Assembly (NCBI RefSeq): GCF_015207665.1
Contig: NZ_JADEWL010000034.1
Span: forward strand, 1-51,342
Length of the DNA stretch: 51,342 nt
From: Plectonema cf. radiosum LEGE 06105
GTDB taxonomy: Bacteria > Cyanobacteriota > Cyanobacteriia > Cyanobacteriales > Nostocaceae
Direction of reading: 5' to 3'
Below the pieces are notes generated by a model. That model had not been told where the DNA came from, searched no databases, and saw only the letters and a program-made list of their open reading frames with translations. Both the position numbers and the translations under genes were made by a program. Positions 1 through 8,612 of the stretch are shown piece by piece (the stretch's first letter is position 1; every line of letters starts with the position of its first letter).

Positions 1-35
1 GGGATGGGGAGATGGGGAGACAAAGTAGAATTTTG

Positions 36-95
36 ACCTTTAACCTTTGACCTTTAACCTCTAACCTCTAACCTCTAACCTCTAACCTCTAACCT
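36..95. repeat. Short tandem repeat array (7-bp STRR)
   Basis: Five exact copies of the heptamer CTAACCT occupy 61-95, preceded by diverged copies (CTTTAAC/CTTTGAC type). The array ends directly against the stop codon of the leftward gene at 96-98. Such heptamer arrays are typical of filamentous cyanobacteria. Confidence 0.9.
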
Positions 96-746
96 CTATT
101 TCCACTTAACTTGGACAAAATAAGCTTTGTGTCCCATTGCATCATATTGCTGGGTAATATTTTCAATTCCGAGGTTAAAAGGAATTGCAGTGGTAATATA
201 ACGTTGAAAAAAAGCACCAACATCGGGAGTCAGTTCGGTTGCGGTTGTTGTGGCTAAACCCAAACCAATTAATTGCTCAATCGGTCCTCGTGGTAATAAT
301 AAATGCATTCCCACAGCTAATCCTGCTGTTAATAACATGGCTACTGATGCATTTGTACCGCAGCGAGGATGTACGGCTAAATCCCATTCTCCACTGGTAA
401 GTCTTTGGAGAGCAAGGTTTACAGCCCGTCGTAAGTTGCTGATATTGACTTCACCATAAAGAAAAAATCCCGATTCTGTAGATAAGCCAGTGTGAAGCTG
501 ATTATCGATATTAATATTTTGACGGCTGACTTGGGGAGTTAATGCTGAATAGGATTCGCTTAAAATCCATACTGTAGCGTGTTCTAAAGCGTGAACCTGA
601 CGCAGCATCAAAATTTCTTTTAGCCCAGGAATAAAGGATAGTCGATCGAGTAAATCCTTATCTTGTGTGGGAGAGGGTGAGATTAAATCCAAATTCAAAA
701 AATCAAAGGAATTGTCGCTATCTTTGGCAAAAGTTGAGGTATTCAT
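96..746 (-). CDS. DUF6391-like cyanobacterial protein
   Basis: The protein is 216 aa with no signal peptide. The most recognisable motifs are HALEHAT (residues 52-58) and VHPRCGTN (125-132), followed by a hydrophobic stretch (about 133-151) that could be a membrane segment. This pattern matches cyanobacterial proteins annotated as DUF6391, whose function is unknown; the assignment is from memory of the motif. The His/Glu-rich HALEHAT motif could bind a metal, which is inference. A purine-rich GGGGGAG lies about 13 nt before the ATG. The gene appears monocistronic, and a heptamer repeat array touches its stop codon. Confidence 0.6.
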   Translation of the reverse strand: MNTSTFAKDSDNSFDFLNLDLISPSPTQDKDLLDRLSFIPGLKEILMLRQVHALEHATVWILSESYSALTPQVSRQNINIDNQLHTGLSTESGFFLYGEVNISNLRRAVNLALQRLTSGEWDLAVHPRCGTNASVAMLLTAGLAVGMHLLLPRGPIEQLIGLGLATTTATELTPDVGAFFQRYITTAIPFNLGIENITQQYDAMGHKAYFVQVKWK

Positions 747-957
747 ACCAACATTGCTCCCCCACCTGACGCGGGCAAAATATATTCCACTATCAATGTA
801 ACAAGCAGCAAAAGGAATTATTACTAATTTTTGTTGATTATTAAATTTATATTAAGTCTATTTTAAATAAATTAAATAAATAGCAATCAAAAATTTGATT
901 TTTTTTAATGCTGATTAACTTGAACGGGTTTAACCATAAATAAAAAATGAAAGTGTA

Positions 958-981
958 CCCGTCCGTTGCTAGTCGGACGGG
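958..981. other. Perfect 8-bp hairpin
   Basis: CCCGTCCG (958-965) pairs with CGGACGGG (974-981) across the 8-nt loop ttgctagt. Read leftward, a T-rich stretch follows about 10 nt later, so it could be a weak terminator for the LuxR-type gene that ends at 1130. It could also belong to a structured RNA (see 983-1098). Confidence 0.45.
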
Positions 982-982
982 G

Positions 983-1098
983 ATTGATTACTGCTAGCAA
1001 TAGAGCGCGTAGACCAATACCCTGTAATTACTGCGCGTCAAGGAAAAAACAACCATAAATAAGTGAAGCGTGAGGAGAACAACTAGCAGCAATCAATC
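983..1098. ncRNA. Possible structured RNA or regulatory region
   Basis: GATTGATTACTGCTAG (983-998) and CTAGCAGCAATCAATC (1083-1098) are inverted copies with one mismatch, enclosing 84 nt. The enclosed part contains GCGC-rich segments that could pair with each other. The region has no ORF of note and matches no cyanobacterial RNA family I can name. It could be the foot of a structured transcript on either strand. The call rests only on base complementarity. Confidence 0.25.
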
Positions 1099-1129
1099 AA
1101 GACTGACAAATAACCGTTTGTAATGCTGT

Positions 1130-1393
1130 TTAATCTTTCCGAGGAGGAATAGGACAGCAATTAACATCATTTAAACAGACCTTACCCCAGTGCAAAGCCC
1201 AACGGACAAGAGCTACTCGGTTTTCAGTTCCGGTCTTTGTAAGAATATTGCTGATATGGTTATCAACAGTACGCTTACTTATTTCTAGTTTGACTGCAAT
1301 TTGTTGGTTAGTTAAGCCAGTGGCCACTAAGTCGATAATTTGCAGTTCTCGGTCTGACAGACTAACAGGGGTCTGAGACTCGCCACCAGCCAT
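1130..1393 (-). CDS. Small LuxR/NarL-type HTH transcriptional regulator
   Basis: This 87-aa protein is almost entirely a LuxR-type DNA-binding domain. LSDRELQIIDLVATGLTNQQ (residues about 12-31) starts it, followed by the recognition region KRTVDNHISNIL and an RVALVRWAL end. There is no receiver or other sensory domain. Stand-alone LuxR regulators of this size occur in cyanobacteria; PedR of Synechocystis, which responds to photosynthetic electron transport, has this architecture, and orthology is possible but unproven. The short C-terminal tail has Cys residues (VCLNDVNCC) that could sense redox or bind metal, which is inference. The 343 bp upstream are free for regulation. Confidence 0.8.
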   Translation of the reverse strand: MAGGESQTPVSLSDRELQIIDLVATGLTNQQIAVKLEISKRTVDNHISNILTKTGTENRVALVRWALHWGKVCLNDVNCCPIPPRKD

Positions 1394-1736
1394 TTTAAAT
1401 TCATCCTCCCTTATTTGTGGTAAATGTACTTAATTGCTCTTTCCCATTGTAGAAGATTGTATGAAAGGTAGGCGTTTCAAGTGTTTAATGCAATACGATT
1501 GTCTATATTTTCTTTATGTTTTAGGTAGACCGCGATACAGTATTTTATATAAGTATTTATTTTAACTACATATAAAAAATAAAAATAACGCGATCGCCCT
1601 TAAAAACATTTGGGACAAGAGCAATAGAACACAATTATGAATGAATCTTGCTGTTTAATTGTATGAACGATTGCCAAATGAATGGTAAATATTATTGTAG
1701 GTTTTATGCAGAATTTAAGTTTAAAAATCAAATGAA
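1394..1736. other. Divergent intergenic region
   Basis: This AT-rich region separates the leftward LuxR-type gene from the rightward sugar kinase gene and presumably holds both promoters. A HIP1 octamer (GCGATCGC) lies near 1591-1598. I see no convincing operator, riboswitch or small ORF. Confidence 0.4.
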
Positions 1737-2714
1737 ATGAGCAATCCCCGTGTTTTATGTTTGGGTGAAATATTATATGATATGCTTGCCGATCAGTTAG
1801 GGCGATCGCCCTCTGAGGTTGAGTCGTGGACTGCTTATCCGGGAGGTGCGCCAGCTAACGTTGCTTGTGGTTTAGTAAAGTTAGGAACACCCTCAGCATT
1901 TATCGGTGTAGTAGGTGAAGACGAAGCTGGAAATAACTTACAAGCGCTTTTACAGGAAATTGGTGTAGATACAACCGGGGTACAGCGTCATCCCCAAGCA
2001 CCGACTCGTCAAGTTTTAGTAGTGCGGAAACAAAATGGCGATCGCGTTTTTGCGGGATTCAAGGATTACGACACCACCGAATTTGCTGATACTCATCTCA
2101 AGGCTGGGGAATTACCGGAAGAATTATTTGCATCTGCTGATTTTTTGGTTTTAGGAACTTTAGAATTAGCTTATCCCGATAGTGGTGCAGCAGTTCACCG
2201 CGCTTTAGAATTAGCTTGCCAATACGATGTGAAAATTTTGCTCGATGTTAACTGGCGCTCGGTATTCTGGACTAATCCCGATGCTGCTCCGGATCAAATT
2301 CGCGAACTAATTAAAAAAGTCGATTTTCTCAAACTCGCTAAAGAAGAGGCAGAATTATTATTTGATACTCATGATGCTGGAGCAATCACTTATCGTCTGA
2401 ATTCTGTGGAAGGAGTATTAGTCACAGATGGAGACAAAGGCTGTGCTTATTGTTTGGGTGAAAACGAAGATAAATTCTCCGCTTTTTCCGTACCCGTAAT
2501 TGATACAACTGGTGCAGGGGATAGTTTTGTCGCAGGCTTTGTTCACCAATTGTTAGATCATGGTGTACAAAATTTAAACAACCCAGAAATTGCGAAAAAA
2601 ATTATCGCTTACGCTTGTGCTGCGGGAGCTTTAACTACACTTAAACCAGGTGCGATCGCTTCCCAACCCACAGCTTCGGAAATAGAAAGTTTTCTCAAAG
2701 AACATCAAATTTAG
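1737..2714 (+). CDS. PfkB-family carbohydrate kinase, probable fructokinase
   Basis: This 325-aa cytoplasmic enzyme is expected to phosphorylate a sugar such as fructose with ATP. It has the two signatures of the ribokinase/PfkB fold: the N-terminal GGAPANVA motif (residues 36-43) that helps bind substrate, and the C-terminal DTTGAGDSF motif (255-263), whose Asp261 is the expected catalytic base and whose GAG forms the anion hole. Length is typical of bacterial fructokinases. No strong Shine-Dalgarno sequence precedes the ATG. The convergent neighbour is a gluconate kinase, so both genes may serve sugar or sucrose catabolism. Substrate specificity cannot be read from sequence alone. Confidence 0.85.
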   Translation: MSNPRVLCLGEILYDMLADQLGRSPSEVESWTAYPGGAPANVACGLVKLGTPSAFIGVVGEDEAGNNLQALLQEIGVDTTGVQRHPQAPTRQVLVVRKQNGDRVFAGFKDYDTTEFADTHLKAGELPEELFASADFLVLGTLELAYPDSGAAVHRALELACQYDVKILLDVNWRSVFWTNPDAAPDQIRELIKKVDFLKLAKEEAELLFDTHDAGAITYRLNSVEGVLVTDGDKGCAYCLGENEDKFSAFSVPVIDTTGAGDSFVAGFVHQLLDHGVQNLNNPEIAKKIIAYACAAGALTTLKPGAIASQPTASEIESFLKEHQI

Positions 2715-2722
2715 TTTCATTA

Positions 2723-2751
2723 TGTAGAGACGTTGCAATGCAACGTCTTTA
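2723..2751. repeat. Palindromic dispersed repeat, likely acting as terminator
   Basis: AGACGTTGCA and TGCAACGTCT form a long perfect hairpin that follows the kinase stop codon by about 10 nt and runs into TTTATTATTT on the plus strand. Related palindromes with GTAGAGA/TCTCTAC ends occur at 23460, 26399 and 42670, so this is a dispersed repeat that probably ends transcription between two convergent genes. Confidence 0.7.
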
Positions 2752-2799
2752 TTATTTGAATTATTTAAAATTTTTTACTTGTTCTCATCGACTTGCTGA

Positions 2800-3279
2800 T
2801 CACAAATTTTCTCTGATTTCTTGCACAATTGCTTCAAGAGGTTCTGAAATATCTACTACAATTACGTCTGTTGGTTCTTCAAGGATATCAAATTGACTTT
2901 TAAGAAGTTTTTCACTCATAAAATGATTGAGACGTTCTTGTAAGCGTTTTTGAATTAAGTCAAAAGAACCTTTGAGATAAACTAATTTGACAAAATTTTG
3001 ATTTACTAAAAGCATCTCACGATAATTTTCCTTCAAAGCCGAACAGCTTAAAACTAAATTTTTATTTACTGATAAATATTCTTTGATTACATCTTGAATT
3101 TTTTGCAGCCAAGGTAATCTATCCGCATCATCCAACGCGATACCGTGCAGCATTTTCTCAACATTTTCCTGGGAATGGAAATCGTCAGCGTCGCGGAATT
3201 CCCAACCTAAAGATTCGGCAAGTTTCTTCCCAACGGTAGTTTTTCCTGAACCCGAAACACCCATTACCAAAATAATCAT
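2800..3279 (-). CDS. gntK: Gluconokinase (gluconate kinase)
   Basis: This 159-aa protein is expected to make 6-phosphogluconate from gluconate and ATP, feeding the oxidative pentose phosphate pathway. The Walker A loop GVSGSGKTT is at residues 7-15. The segment RDADDFHSQENVEKMLHGIA is the family's substrate-binding region, and LSCSALKENYREML is another hallmark of GntK/IdnK enzymes. The length is close to the usual 160-175 aa. It is convergent with the PfkB-type kinase, with a palindromic repeat between them. Confidence 0.88.
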   Translation of the reverse strand: MIILVMGVSGSGKTTVGKKLAESLGWEFRDADDFHSQENVEKMLHGIALDDADRLPWLQKIQDVIKEYLSVNKNLVLSCSALKENYREMLLVNQNFVKLVYLKGSFDLIQKRLQERLNHFMSEKLLKSQFDILEEPTDVIVVDISEPLEAIVQEIRENL

Positions 3280-3510
3280 CTATCTTTATCTTTATATTTT
3301 TCTTTCTTTTTAAAAATATAATTAATTTTCGCCTTCCACAATCTTAATTTCTAAGATTTTCCAGCCCTATTAACAGAAATTCTAAACTGATTCTCAACTT
3401 AAATTCATTTAACTAATCAGAAAAAGCTTTAAATTGTCGTTAAAGTCAAACCTAAAGACTCTAAGTGTGGAATTCAAACATCTTGCTTTTATTAATCAAA
3501 TTACATAACC

Positions 3511-4110
3511 ATGAGTAGCTTTAAAATCAAAGATTTGCCAAAAAACCTACTCGCTGCAATGACTCATCATAATTTAGCTGATGGTGAAATACTTTTTTAT
3601 CAAAATGAAGTTGCCAATGCTGTTTTTGTTGTTGATTATGGTTGCATCAAGTTAATTCACTATATAGATGATGGTACAACTGTTAATCATTATGCAGTCA
3701 AACCAGGAGAATATTTTGCAGAAGTCGCATTATTTAACGAAACATATGTGTGTAGCGCCATTGCCAAAAATTTGACGCGGGTAATTTCTTTCCCAAAACA
3801 GTTATTTTTAGATGCTTTGCACTCAGATGCTAATTTATCGAGAAAGTTTACCGAACAATTAGCGCGACGATTGCACCAGACAAAATTGCTATTGGAATTA
3901 CGAGGAATTCGTTCAGCACGCGATCGCTTTCTTCATTATCTGCAAGTCATGATTCCTCCAGACCAAACAACTCTTGATTTAGAACAACCGTTAAAAGATG
4001 TTGCTAGCGATATCGGCATCACTCCAGAAGCATTATCCCGCGTACTGTCCCAATTACAAAATGAGGGTATTCTGACACGTTTCAAGCGAAAAATCATATT
4101 TCGTTATTAA
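3511..4110 (+). CDS. Crp/Fnr-family transcriptional regulator
   Basis: The protein is 199 aa. An N-terminal cyclic-nucleotide-binding beta-roll spans about residues 10-115, followed by a dimerisation helix and a C-terminal winged helix (about 150-199, with DIGITPEALSRVLSQLQNEG as the HTH). In the phosphate-binding cassette the stretch GEYFAEVALFNETYVCSAIA lacks the Arg that contacts the cAMP phosphate in CRP, and no N-terminal Cys cluster like that of Fnr is present. It therefore probably senses something other than cAMP or oxygen. It has its own promoter region; its target could be the secreted protein gene downstream, but nothing proves this. Confidence 0.82.
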   Translation: MSSFKIKDLPKNLLAAMTHHNLADGEILFYQNEVANAVFVVDYGCIKLIHYIDDGTTVNHYAVKPGEYFAEVALFNETYVCSAIAKNLTRVISFPKQLFLDALHSDANLSRKFTEQLARRLHQTKLLLELRGIRSARDRFLHYLQVMIPPDQTTLDLEQPLKDVASDIGITPEALSRVLSQLQNEGILTRFKRKIIFRY

Positions 4111-4289
4111 TTGTCATATAAATTAATGTTTTGATGAACAAATATTTCTATACCTAAACTTGTTCTGGAAAATTGATTCCAATCATGTCGGTTTGTGAGC
4201 CTCTCAGGCTATATTTCCTGTTACTAATGTTGCAGCAATCAAGGTATTGAGAATTAATTTCAGATATTTAAGAGTAATTAGGAGTAACA

Positions 4290-4670
4290 ATGATAAAACC
4301 AACTTCATTTTTCACAGTCTTGACTTTAGCGGGTATGTTTTTTGTTTGGGATGTTCCGACAAAGGTGATTAATCCGGGGTTGAAAGCAGCATCCGCTCAG
4401 GAAATGAAGGATGTAACTGGAATGACACCCCAACAACACATTGATATGATTGCCAAAAACAAAGGGCAATTTGGTAGCGCTGATGCAATGCGTCGTTTTT
4501 TCTTTGGAGATTTAGAACCAATCGGGATTCAACCAGGTGGTGCGGGTATGGTTGTTAATCTTTTCAACAAGAAAAATAACGTTACTTTTTCTTATTGTTC
4601 TACTTATGATGTAGTGGTTGCAGTTAAAAAAGGTAAAATTAATAAATTCCTTCCAGAGGAAGTTAAGTAA
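4290..4670 (+). CDS. Small exported protein of unknown function
   Basis: This 126-aa protein starts with a hydrophobic signal sequence (residues about 6-20) and has a plausible signal peptidase site after AAASA (about residue 36), giving a mature domain of roughly 90 aa. The mature part contains TGMTPQQHIDMIAKNKGQFG and a single Cys (FSYCSTYD). I do not recognise a named family. It has a good RBS (AGGAG about 9 nt before the ATG) and is followed by a hairpin. It lies directly downstream of the Crp-like gene, separated by 179 bp. Confidence 0.7.
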   Translation: MIKPTSFFTVLTLAGMFFVWDVPTKVINPGLKAASAQEMKDVTGMTPQQHIDMIAKNKGQFGSADAMRRFFFGDLEPIGIQPGGAGMVVNLFNKKNNVTFSYCSTYDVVVAVKKGKINKFLPEEVK

Positions 4671-4695
4671 TACTTTTAATATTTGAAAACGAAAA

Positions 4696-4726
4696 AATGG
4701 GGTAAAAAATCAAAAACTACCCCATT
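4696..4726 (+). terminator. Stem-loop after the exported-protein gene
   Basis: AATGGGGTA (4696-4704) pairs perfectly with TACCCCATT (4718-4726) around a 13-nt A-rich loop, 25 nt after the stop codon. The T-tract is weak (AATTC), so it may stabilise the mRNA end rather than act as a classical terminator. Confidence 0.5.
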
Positions 4727-4732
4727 AATTCA

Positions 4733-4795
4733 AGAAGTCGGGTTTTTTACCTCAAATATCGATAAAAAGATCACGATTGTAAAAACCTGACTTCT
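4733..4795. repeat. Inverted repeat AGAAGTCGGGTTTTT / AAAAACCTGACTTCT
   Basis: Two 15-bp arms (4733-4747 and 4781-4795) are inverted copies with one mismatch, separated by 33 bp. A single arm of the same sequence (AGAAGTCAGGTTTTT) recurs at 21999-22013, so this is a dispersed repeat rather than a gene-specific signal. Confidence 0.7.
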
Positions 4796-4925
4796 CACCT
4801 CCAGTCAGAATAAATATTAATATTTTTATTAACTGTACCAACTGCAATGTAATATTAAGCCTTGTATAAGTCAGGGGAGTACGCAATTAAAATAGGTGAT
4901 GGTAACTTGTAATCACTCAAATTAA

Positions 4926-5981
4926 ATGCGAATATCACGTTTTTTTGTCATTCCTAAATTTTCCGGTCAACTTTATCTTTGCTTTGCCATTATTATCTTT
5001 GGTGCAGCAAATTCTGTTACCCGTAAACTGACCGAAGTTGGAGCGCAAAGGTATGTTAATGGCAACAATCCTGTTTCGTTTTGTAATGTTTTATTTGTCG
5101 GCAACCTCTGCGCTTTATTCGTACTATTAATAGTTTATGGACGACAGTTTACACTGAGTAGATTGCAGCGAATTAGCAAAAATAGATGGTTTTACCTGAC
5201 TATTTCTGCAATTCTTGCAGGTGCATTAGCACCAGGGTTGATTTTTCAAGCCCTAGCAATTACAGATGTAAATAATGTTGTTTTAATTGGTCGATTGGAA
5301 CCACCTCTAACTTTAGCTCTTTCTGCTTGGTTATTGGGGGAACGAGTCAATCAGGGGCAAATAATTGGAGCAATTGTCTCTTTTATTGGTGTATTTCTGA
5401 CAATTTCTTTACCAGCTAATTTTCAAGAAATGATGAAAATGCAAAATTTCTTGAGTTTTGGTACCGGGGAAATCTTGACTGCGATCGCCTCTGTGGCTTT
5501 AGCGATTTCGACTATTATCAGTAAACTAAAACTTGCAACAATTCCGTTGGGAATTTTCACTATTTATCGCACCGCTTTAGGAACAGTAATATTTTTTTTC
5601 ACAGCTTTACTATTGTACGGACAGAATCATTTTATGGATGTATTCTCGCCGTTTTTATGGAAATGGATGTTGATTTACGGACCAGTAATAGTAGTAATTG
5701 GTCAGTCCTGTTGGATTACAGGATTGCGAGCAACTAGCGTAACCCAAGCTTCATTAATTGGCTCTTTTACACCGATTGCGGCTGTAATTGCTGCATACTT
5801 AATTTTAGGGCAAGCACCAAATTTAGCCCAATATATTGGTGGTTTTGTAATTTTAATTGGAATTATTTTTAGCCAGTTAGGTATTTTGCAAAAACTATCT
5901 TCTCAAAGTTCCAATGATCTTAAAAATTCACCAACTAAACTACAAGAACTGGAAAGTGAAGTTGGATTTAAGGGAATCTGA
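4926..5981 (+). CDS. EamA/DMT-superfamily permease
   Basis: This 351-aa integral membrane protein has about ten predicted transmembrane helices in two homologous halves. The EamA-type marker LIGRLEPPLTLALSAWLLGE falls in the first half (about residue 120-140) and TQASLIGSFTPIAAVIAAYL in the second (about 275-295). The C-terminal ~30 residues are polar and probably cytoplasmic. Such transporters export or import small metabolites; the substrate cannot be predicted. It is monocistronic, and the neighbours give no clue to its cargo. Confidence 0.82.
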   Translation: MRISRFFVIPKFSGQLYLCFAIIIFGAANSVTRKLTEVGAQRYVNGNNPVSFCNVLFVGNLCALFVLLIVYGRQFTLSRLQRISKNRWFYLTISAILAGALAPGLIFQALAITDVNNVVLIGRLEPPLTLALSAWLLGERVNQGQIIGAIVSFIGVFLTISLPANFQEMMKMQNFLSFGTGEILTAIASVALAISTIISKLKLATIPLGIFTIYRTALGTVIFFFTALLLYGQNHFMDVFSPFLWKWMLIYGPVIVVIGQSCWITGLRATSVTQASLIGSFTPIAAVIAAYLILGQAPNLAQYIGGFVILIGIIFSQLGILQKLSSQSSNDLKNSPTKLQELESEVGFKGI

Positions 5982-6526
5982 ACCCAAATTATTGTATTTT
6001 AAAAATCTTACCTATGGTTAAGATTGAGAGGAACTCAGAGGAACTCTTAACAAAAAATTGATTGTGACATTCACCCGTAGGATGCGGTTCCGAAGCGGCC
6101 ATTCCTGATGTGATTAAAAAAGTGATTCTTGCGTAGCGGTAATTCATGAATTACCGCTACTGTCGTTGGTTTTTACGTAAGTCATGTAACTATTTTTTGA
6201 TTGGTGATATAGAAGCAGTGGGAACATCTCCTTCTCTACTACCAAGATGTTCTAACTACAAGAATTAATTGGAAAGACTATAGCGATAAATCTACCTGTT
6301 TGAGAAGAGCTTCGCGATCGCAATACACTCGTTTTGCAAAAATTCGCCAAAAAAAATGCCAAGGGTTTAATCCCCAGGGCAAAATTACAACTAAATTTTA
6401 CAACACACAACCACACAAAACTCGTGAGGTCTATAACCATATTAAATAAATTCCACCATTTTGGTGTGTTAGTTAGTACTTTTATTTGATGAGCCTTGGT
6501 TTAAATAATATTAAATTAAAAAAAAT
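5982..6526. other. Intergenic region with palindromes, no supported gene
   Basis: The 545 bp contain a 28-bp perfect palindrome (6133-6160), an 8-bp hairpin (GAACATCT 6222-6229 with AGATGTTC 6245-6252) and a direct repeat GAGGAACTC near 6028-6050. The stretch 6252-6440 is open on the minus strand but looks non-coding. The plus strand around 6255-6440 reads like a decayed coding fragment with an internal stop, too weak to assign. Confidence 0.45.
6133..6160. repeat. 28-bp perfect palindrome
   Basis: GTAGCGGTAATTCA is followed at once by its exact reverse complement TGAATTACCGCTAC. There is no spacer. Its isolation in an intergenic region suggests a dispersed palindromic element. Confidence 0.75.
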
Positions 6527-7345
6527 ATGATGGCGATAGCTTCCCTTGCACTACGCGATCGCCATAATGCCATAAAATTATTGATGGTGCGTTATCAGGG
6601 TAAAATTTCCATGCCTCAAGTATTTCCTGGTGAAGTTTTCGCTCAAACTACCGATTTTGATACTGGTATTCGTCAACTGTTACCGAACTATGACGAAATG
6701 CTCGAAACTGTTGCTCGCTGCGTTCCTTCTAACTCTCGTCGGATTTTAGAATTGGGTTGCGGTACGGGTGAACTTAGCCTGAAAATACTCAATCGTTGTC
6801 CGGATGCTCAAATTATCGCTGTGGATTATTCCCCCAGGATGATTGAATTTGCTCGAACAAAAATGGCTGAAGCTGGTTATCAGCGATGGAATGGCATAGA
6901 AGCTGATTTTGGAGAATGGACAAATAATCCGGAAAACTTTGATATCGGTACAGAATTTGATGCTTGTGTCTCATCACTGGCAATTCATCATCTCAATGAC
7001 GAGATGAAAGCGAAGTTATTTCAACGTATCGGCAAAAGTCTCAAGAGTGGTGGTTGTTTTTGGAATGCAGACCCGATTTTACCAGAATCACCAACATTAG
7101 CAGAAATTTACAACGCTGCAAGGGAAGAATGGACTGAAAAACAAGGAACTACTATACAATCCGTTCGTTCTCGCTTAGCAAGAAATAGCAATTCTGTAGA
7201 TTGCGTTGCTAGTTACGGTTATTCTAGTCAAGATCAATTAGCAACCTTAGATGTACAATTGCAAATGCTGGTCAAAGCTGGATTTAATACCGTAGCAGTA
7301 CCTTGGAAATATTATGGATTGGCGGTTTTTGGAGGAATTGTTTAA
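6527..7345 (+). CDS. Class I SAM-dependent methyltransferase
   Basis: The C-terminal ~240 aa form a Rossmann methyltransferase: motif I ILELGCGTGELS (73-84), acidic motif II VDYSPRMI, and the post-motif CVSSLAIHHLNDEMK. The acceptor substrate is unknown; it loosely resembles small-molecule or tRNA-wobble (CmoA-like) methylases. The start is doubtful. The first ~28 residues cover a low-complexity stretch with a HIP1 site, and the sequence typical of such proteins begins near MPQVFPGEVFAQ. The ATG at 6611 may therefore be the true start, giving about 244 aa. A heptamer array starts right after the stop codon. Confidence 0.8.
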   Translation: MMAIASLALRDRHNAIKLLMVRYQGKISMPQVFPGEVFAQTTDFDTGIRQLLPNYDEMLETVARCVPSNSRRILELGCGTGELSLKILNRCPDAQIIAVDYSPRMIEFARTKMAEAGYQRWNGIEADFGEWTNNPENFDIGTEFDACVSSLAIHHLNDEMKAKLFQRIGKSLKSGGCFWNADPILPESPTLAEIYNAAREEWTEKQGTTIQSVRSRLARNSNSVDCVASYGYSSQDQLATLDVQLQMLVKAGFNTVAVPWKYYGLAVFGGIV

Positions 7346-7380
7346 CAGTTATCAGTTATCAGTTATCAGTTATCAGTTAA
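7346..7380. repeat. Heptamer array CAGTTAT
   Basis: Four exact copies of CAGTTAT plus one variant follow directly after the methyltransferase stop codon (7343-7345), with no spacer. Confidence 0.9.
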
Positions 7381-7509
7381 ATTCCTGAATTTAAGTCATC
7401 CTTGATCAACTTGTACATACTGGTAACTGTTTACTATATGTCATAAAGGACACGCTACTAAAATCACCGGATTGTATCCATAAATCGATAATTAACAATT
7501 GAAAACAAT

Positions 7510-8592
7510 ATGGCTCGAAAAAAACAGAAAAAATCACTTGGGTTCGGGTATAAACATTCACTTCATTACAGATGCCCGATTTGTTGTATTATCCCACCTC
7601 ATATGTTGGAACAAATGGCGGTTAATGGTACTCCAACCCAGCGAGAATGGGCTTTTGAGACTTTAAACCTTTCAGCGCAAATTCGGGGAAGAAGGATTAA
7701 TTTGGGCGGTATCGAATTAACGTCTCAAGCTGGTGAGAAACGCCGTACTATATATGATGCGAAAAATACTGAAAATCTTCCAGGGGAATTAGTACGCGAT
7801 GAAGGTGATGCTCCTACAGAAGACGAAGCTGTAAACGAAGCCTACGAAGCAGCTGGTGCGACTTACGACTTTTTCCAAGAAATTTACGATCGCAATTCTA
7901 TTGATGATAAAGGTTTGCGTTTGGATTCTACTGTACATTACGGTGAAAAATATGAAAATGCCTTTTGGAACGGCACTCAAATGGTTTACGGTGACGGTGA
8001 CGGGGAACTATTTAACCGTTTTACCAAGTCGGTTGATGTCATCGGACATGAATTAACTCACGGTGTTACCCAGTATGAAGCCGATTTAATCTATTTTGGC
8101 GAATCCGGTGCGCTTAATGAATCGTTTTCTGACGTATTTGGTTGCTTGGTCAAACAGCGAATCAACAATCAAACTGCGGATAAAGCAGATTGGTTAATTG
8201 GTGTAGGATTATTTACCGAAAAGGTCAAAGGTGAAGGAATTCGCTCAATGAAAGCACCAGGTACAGCTTATGACGACCCGGTACTTGGTCAAGACCCCCA
8301 ACCCGCCCATATGAGAGACATCTATACTGGTGCGAAAGACAACGGCGGAGTACATATAAATTCGGGTATACCCAACCGTGCTTTTTACTTAGCAGCAACG
8401 GAAATAGGAGGTTACGCTTGGGAGAAAGCTGGAAAAATTTGGTACATTAGTTTATGCGAAAAATTGCTTTCAAAATCAAACTTTAAACAAGCCGCAGAAG
8501 TAACGATTAAAGTAGCGGGAGAACTTTACGGTGAAGCAAGCAGTGAACAAAAAGCCGTAATTAATGCTTGGAAAGAAGTTGGAGTCAATTGA
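7510..8592 (+). CDS. M4-family (thermolysin/protealysin-type) zinc metalloprotease
   Basis: This 360-aa neutral protease has the zinc motif HELTH (H180, E181, H184), the third zinc ligand E204 in GALNESFSD, and the catalytic His282 in GGVHINSG. It lacks a signal peptide. Its ~50-aa N-terminal extension carries a PPHML motif (29-33), like the short propeptide with PPxxL seen in the protealysin subgroup of M4 peptidases, which act inside cells. Cys22, Cys25 and Cys26 add a possible metal or redox site. The probable cognate inhibitor (emfourin family) is encoded about 490 bp downstream at 9081, separated by an inverted four-helix-bundle gene. Confidence 0.9.
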   Translation: MARKKQKKSLGFGYKHSLHYRCPICCIIPPHMLEQMAVNGTPTQREWAFETLNLSAQIRGRRINLGGIELTSQAGEKRRTIYDAKNTENLPGELVRDEGDAPTEDEAVNEAYEAAGATYDFFQEIYDRNSIDDKGLRLDSTVHYGEKYENAFWNGTQMVYGDGDGELFNRFTKSVDVIGHELTHGVTQYEADLIYFGESGALNESFSDVFGCLVKQRINNQTADKADWLIGVGLFTEKVKGEGIRSMKAPGTAYDDPVLGQDPQPAHMRDIYTGAKDNGGVHINSGIPNRAFYLAATEIGGYAWEKAGKIWYISLCEKLLSKSNFKQAAEVTIKVAGELYGEASSEQKAVINAWKEVGVN

Positions 8593-8612
8593 CAGTTGAC
8601 AGATCGAAAAGG

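Larger units (their letters stand above)
747..1129. other. Intergenic region with structured inverted repeats
   Basis: No protein gene is visible in these 383 bp. The left part (about 780-950) is very AT-rich. The right part holds a GC-rich hairpin (958-981) and a long-range inverted repeat (983-998 with 1083-1098). It lies downstream of the LuxR-type gene and upstream of the DUF6391 gene, both leftward, so it may hold a terminator or leader, or a small RNA. Confidence 0.5.

Noticed and set aside
6252-6440. 62-aa protein on the minus strand
   Set aside because: Low-complexity, no RBS, no recognised features; the plus strand looks like decayed coding DNA with a stop.
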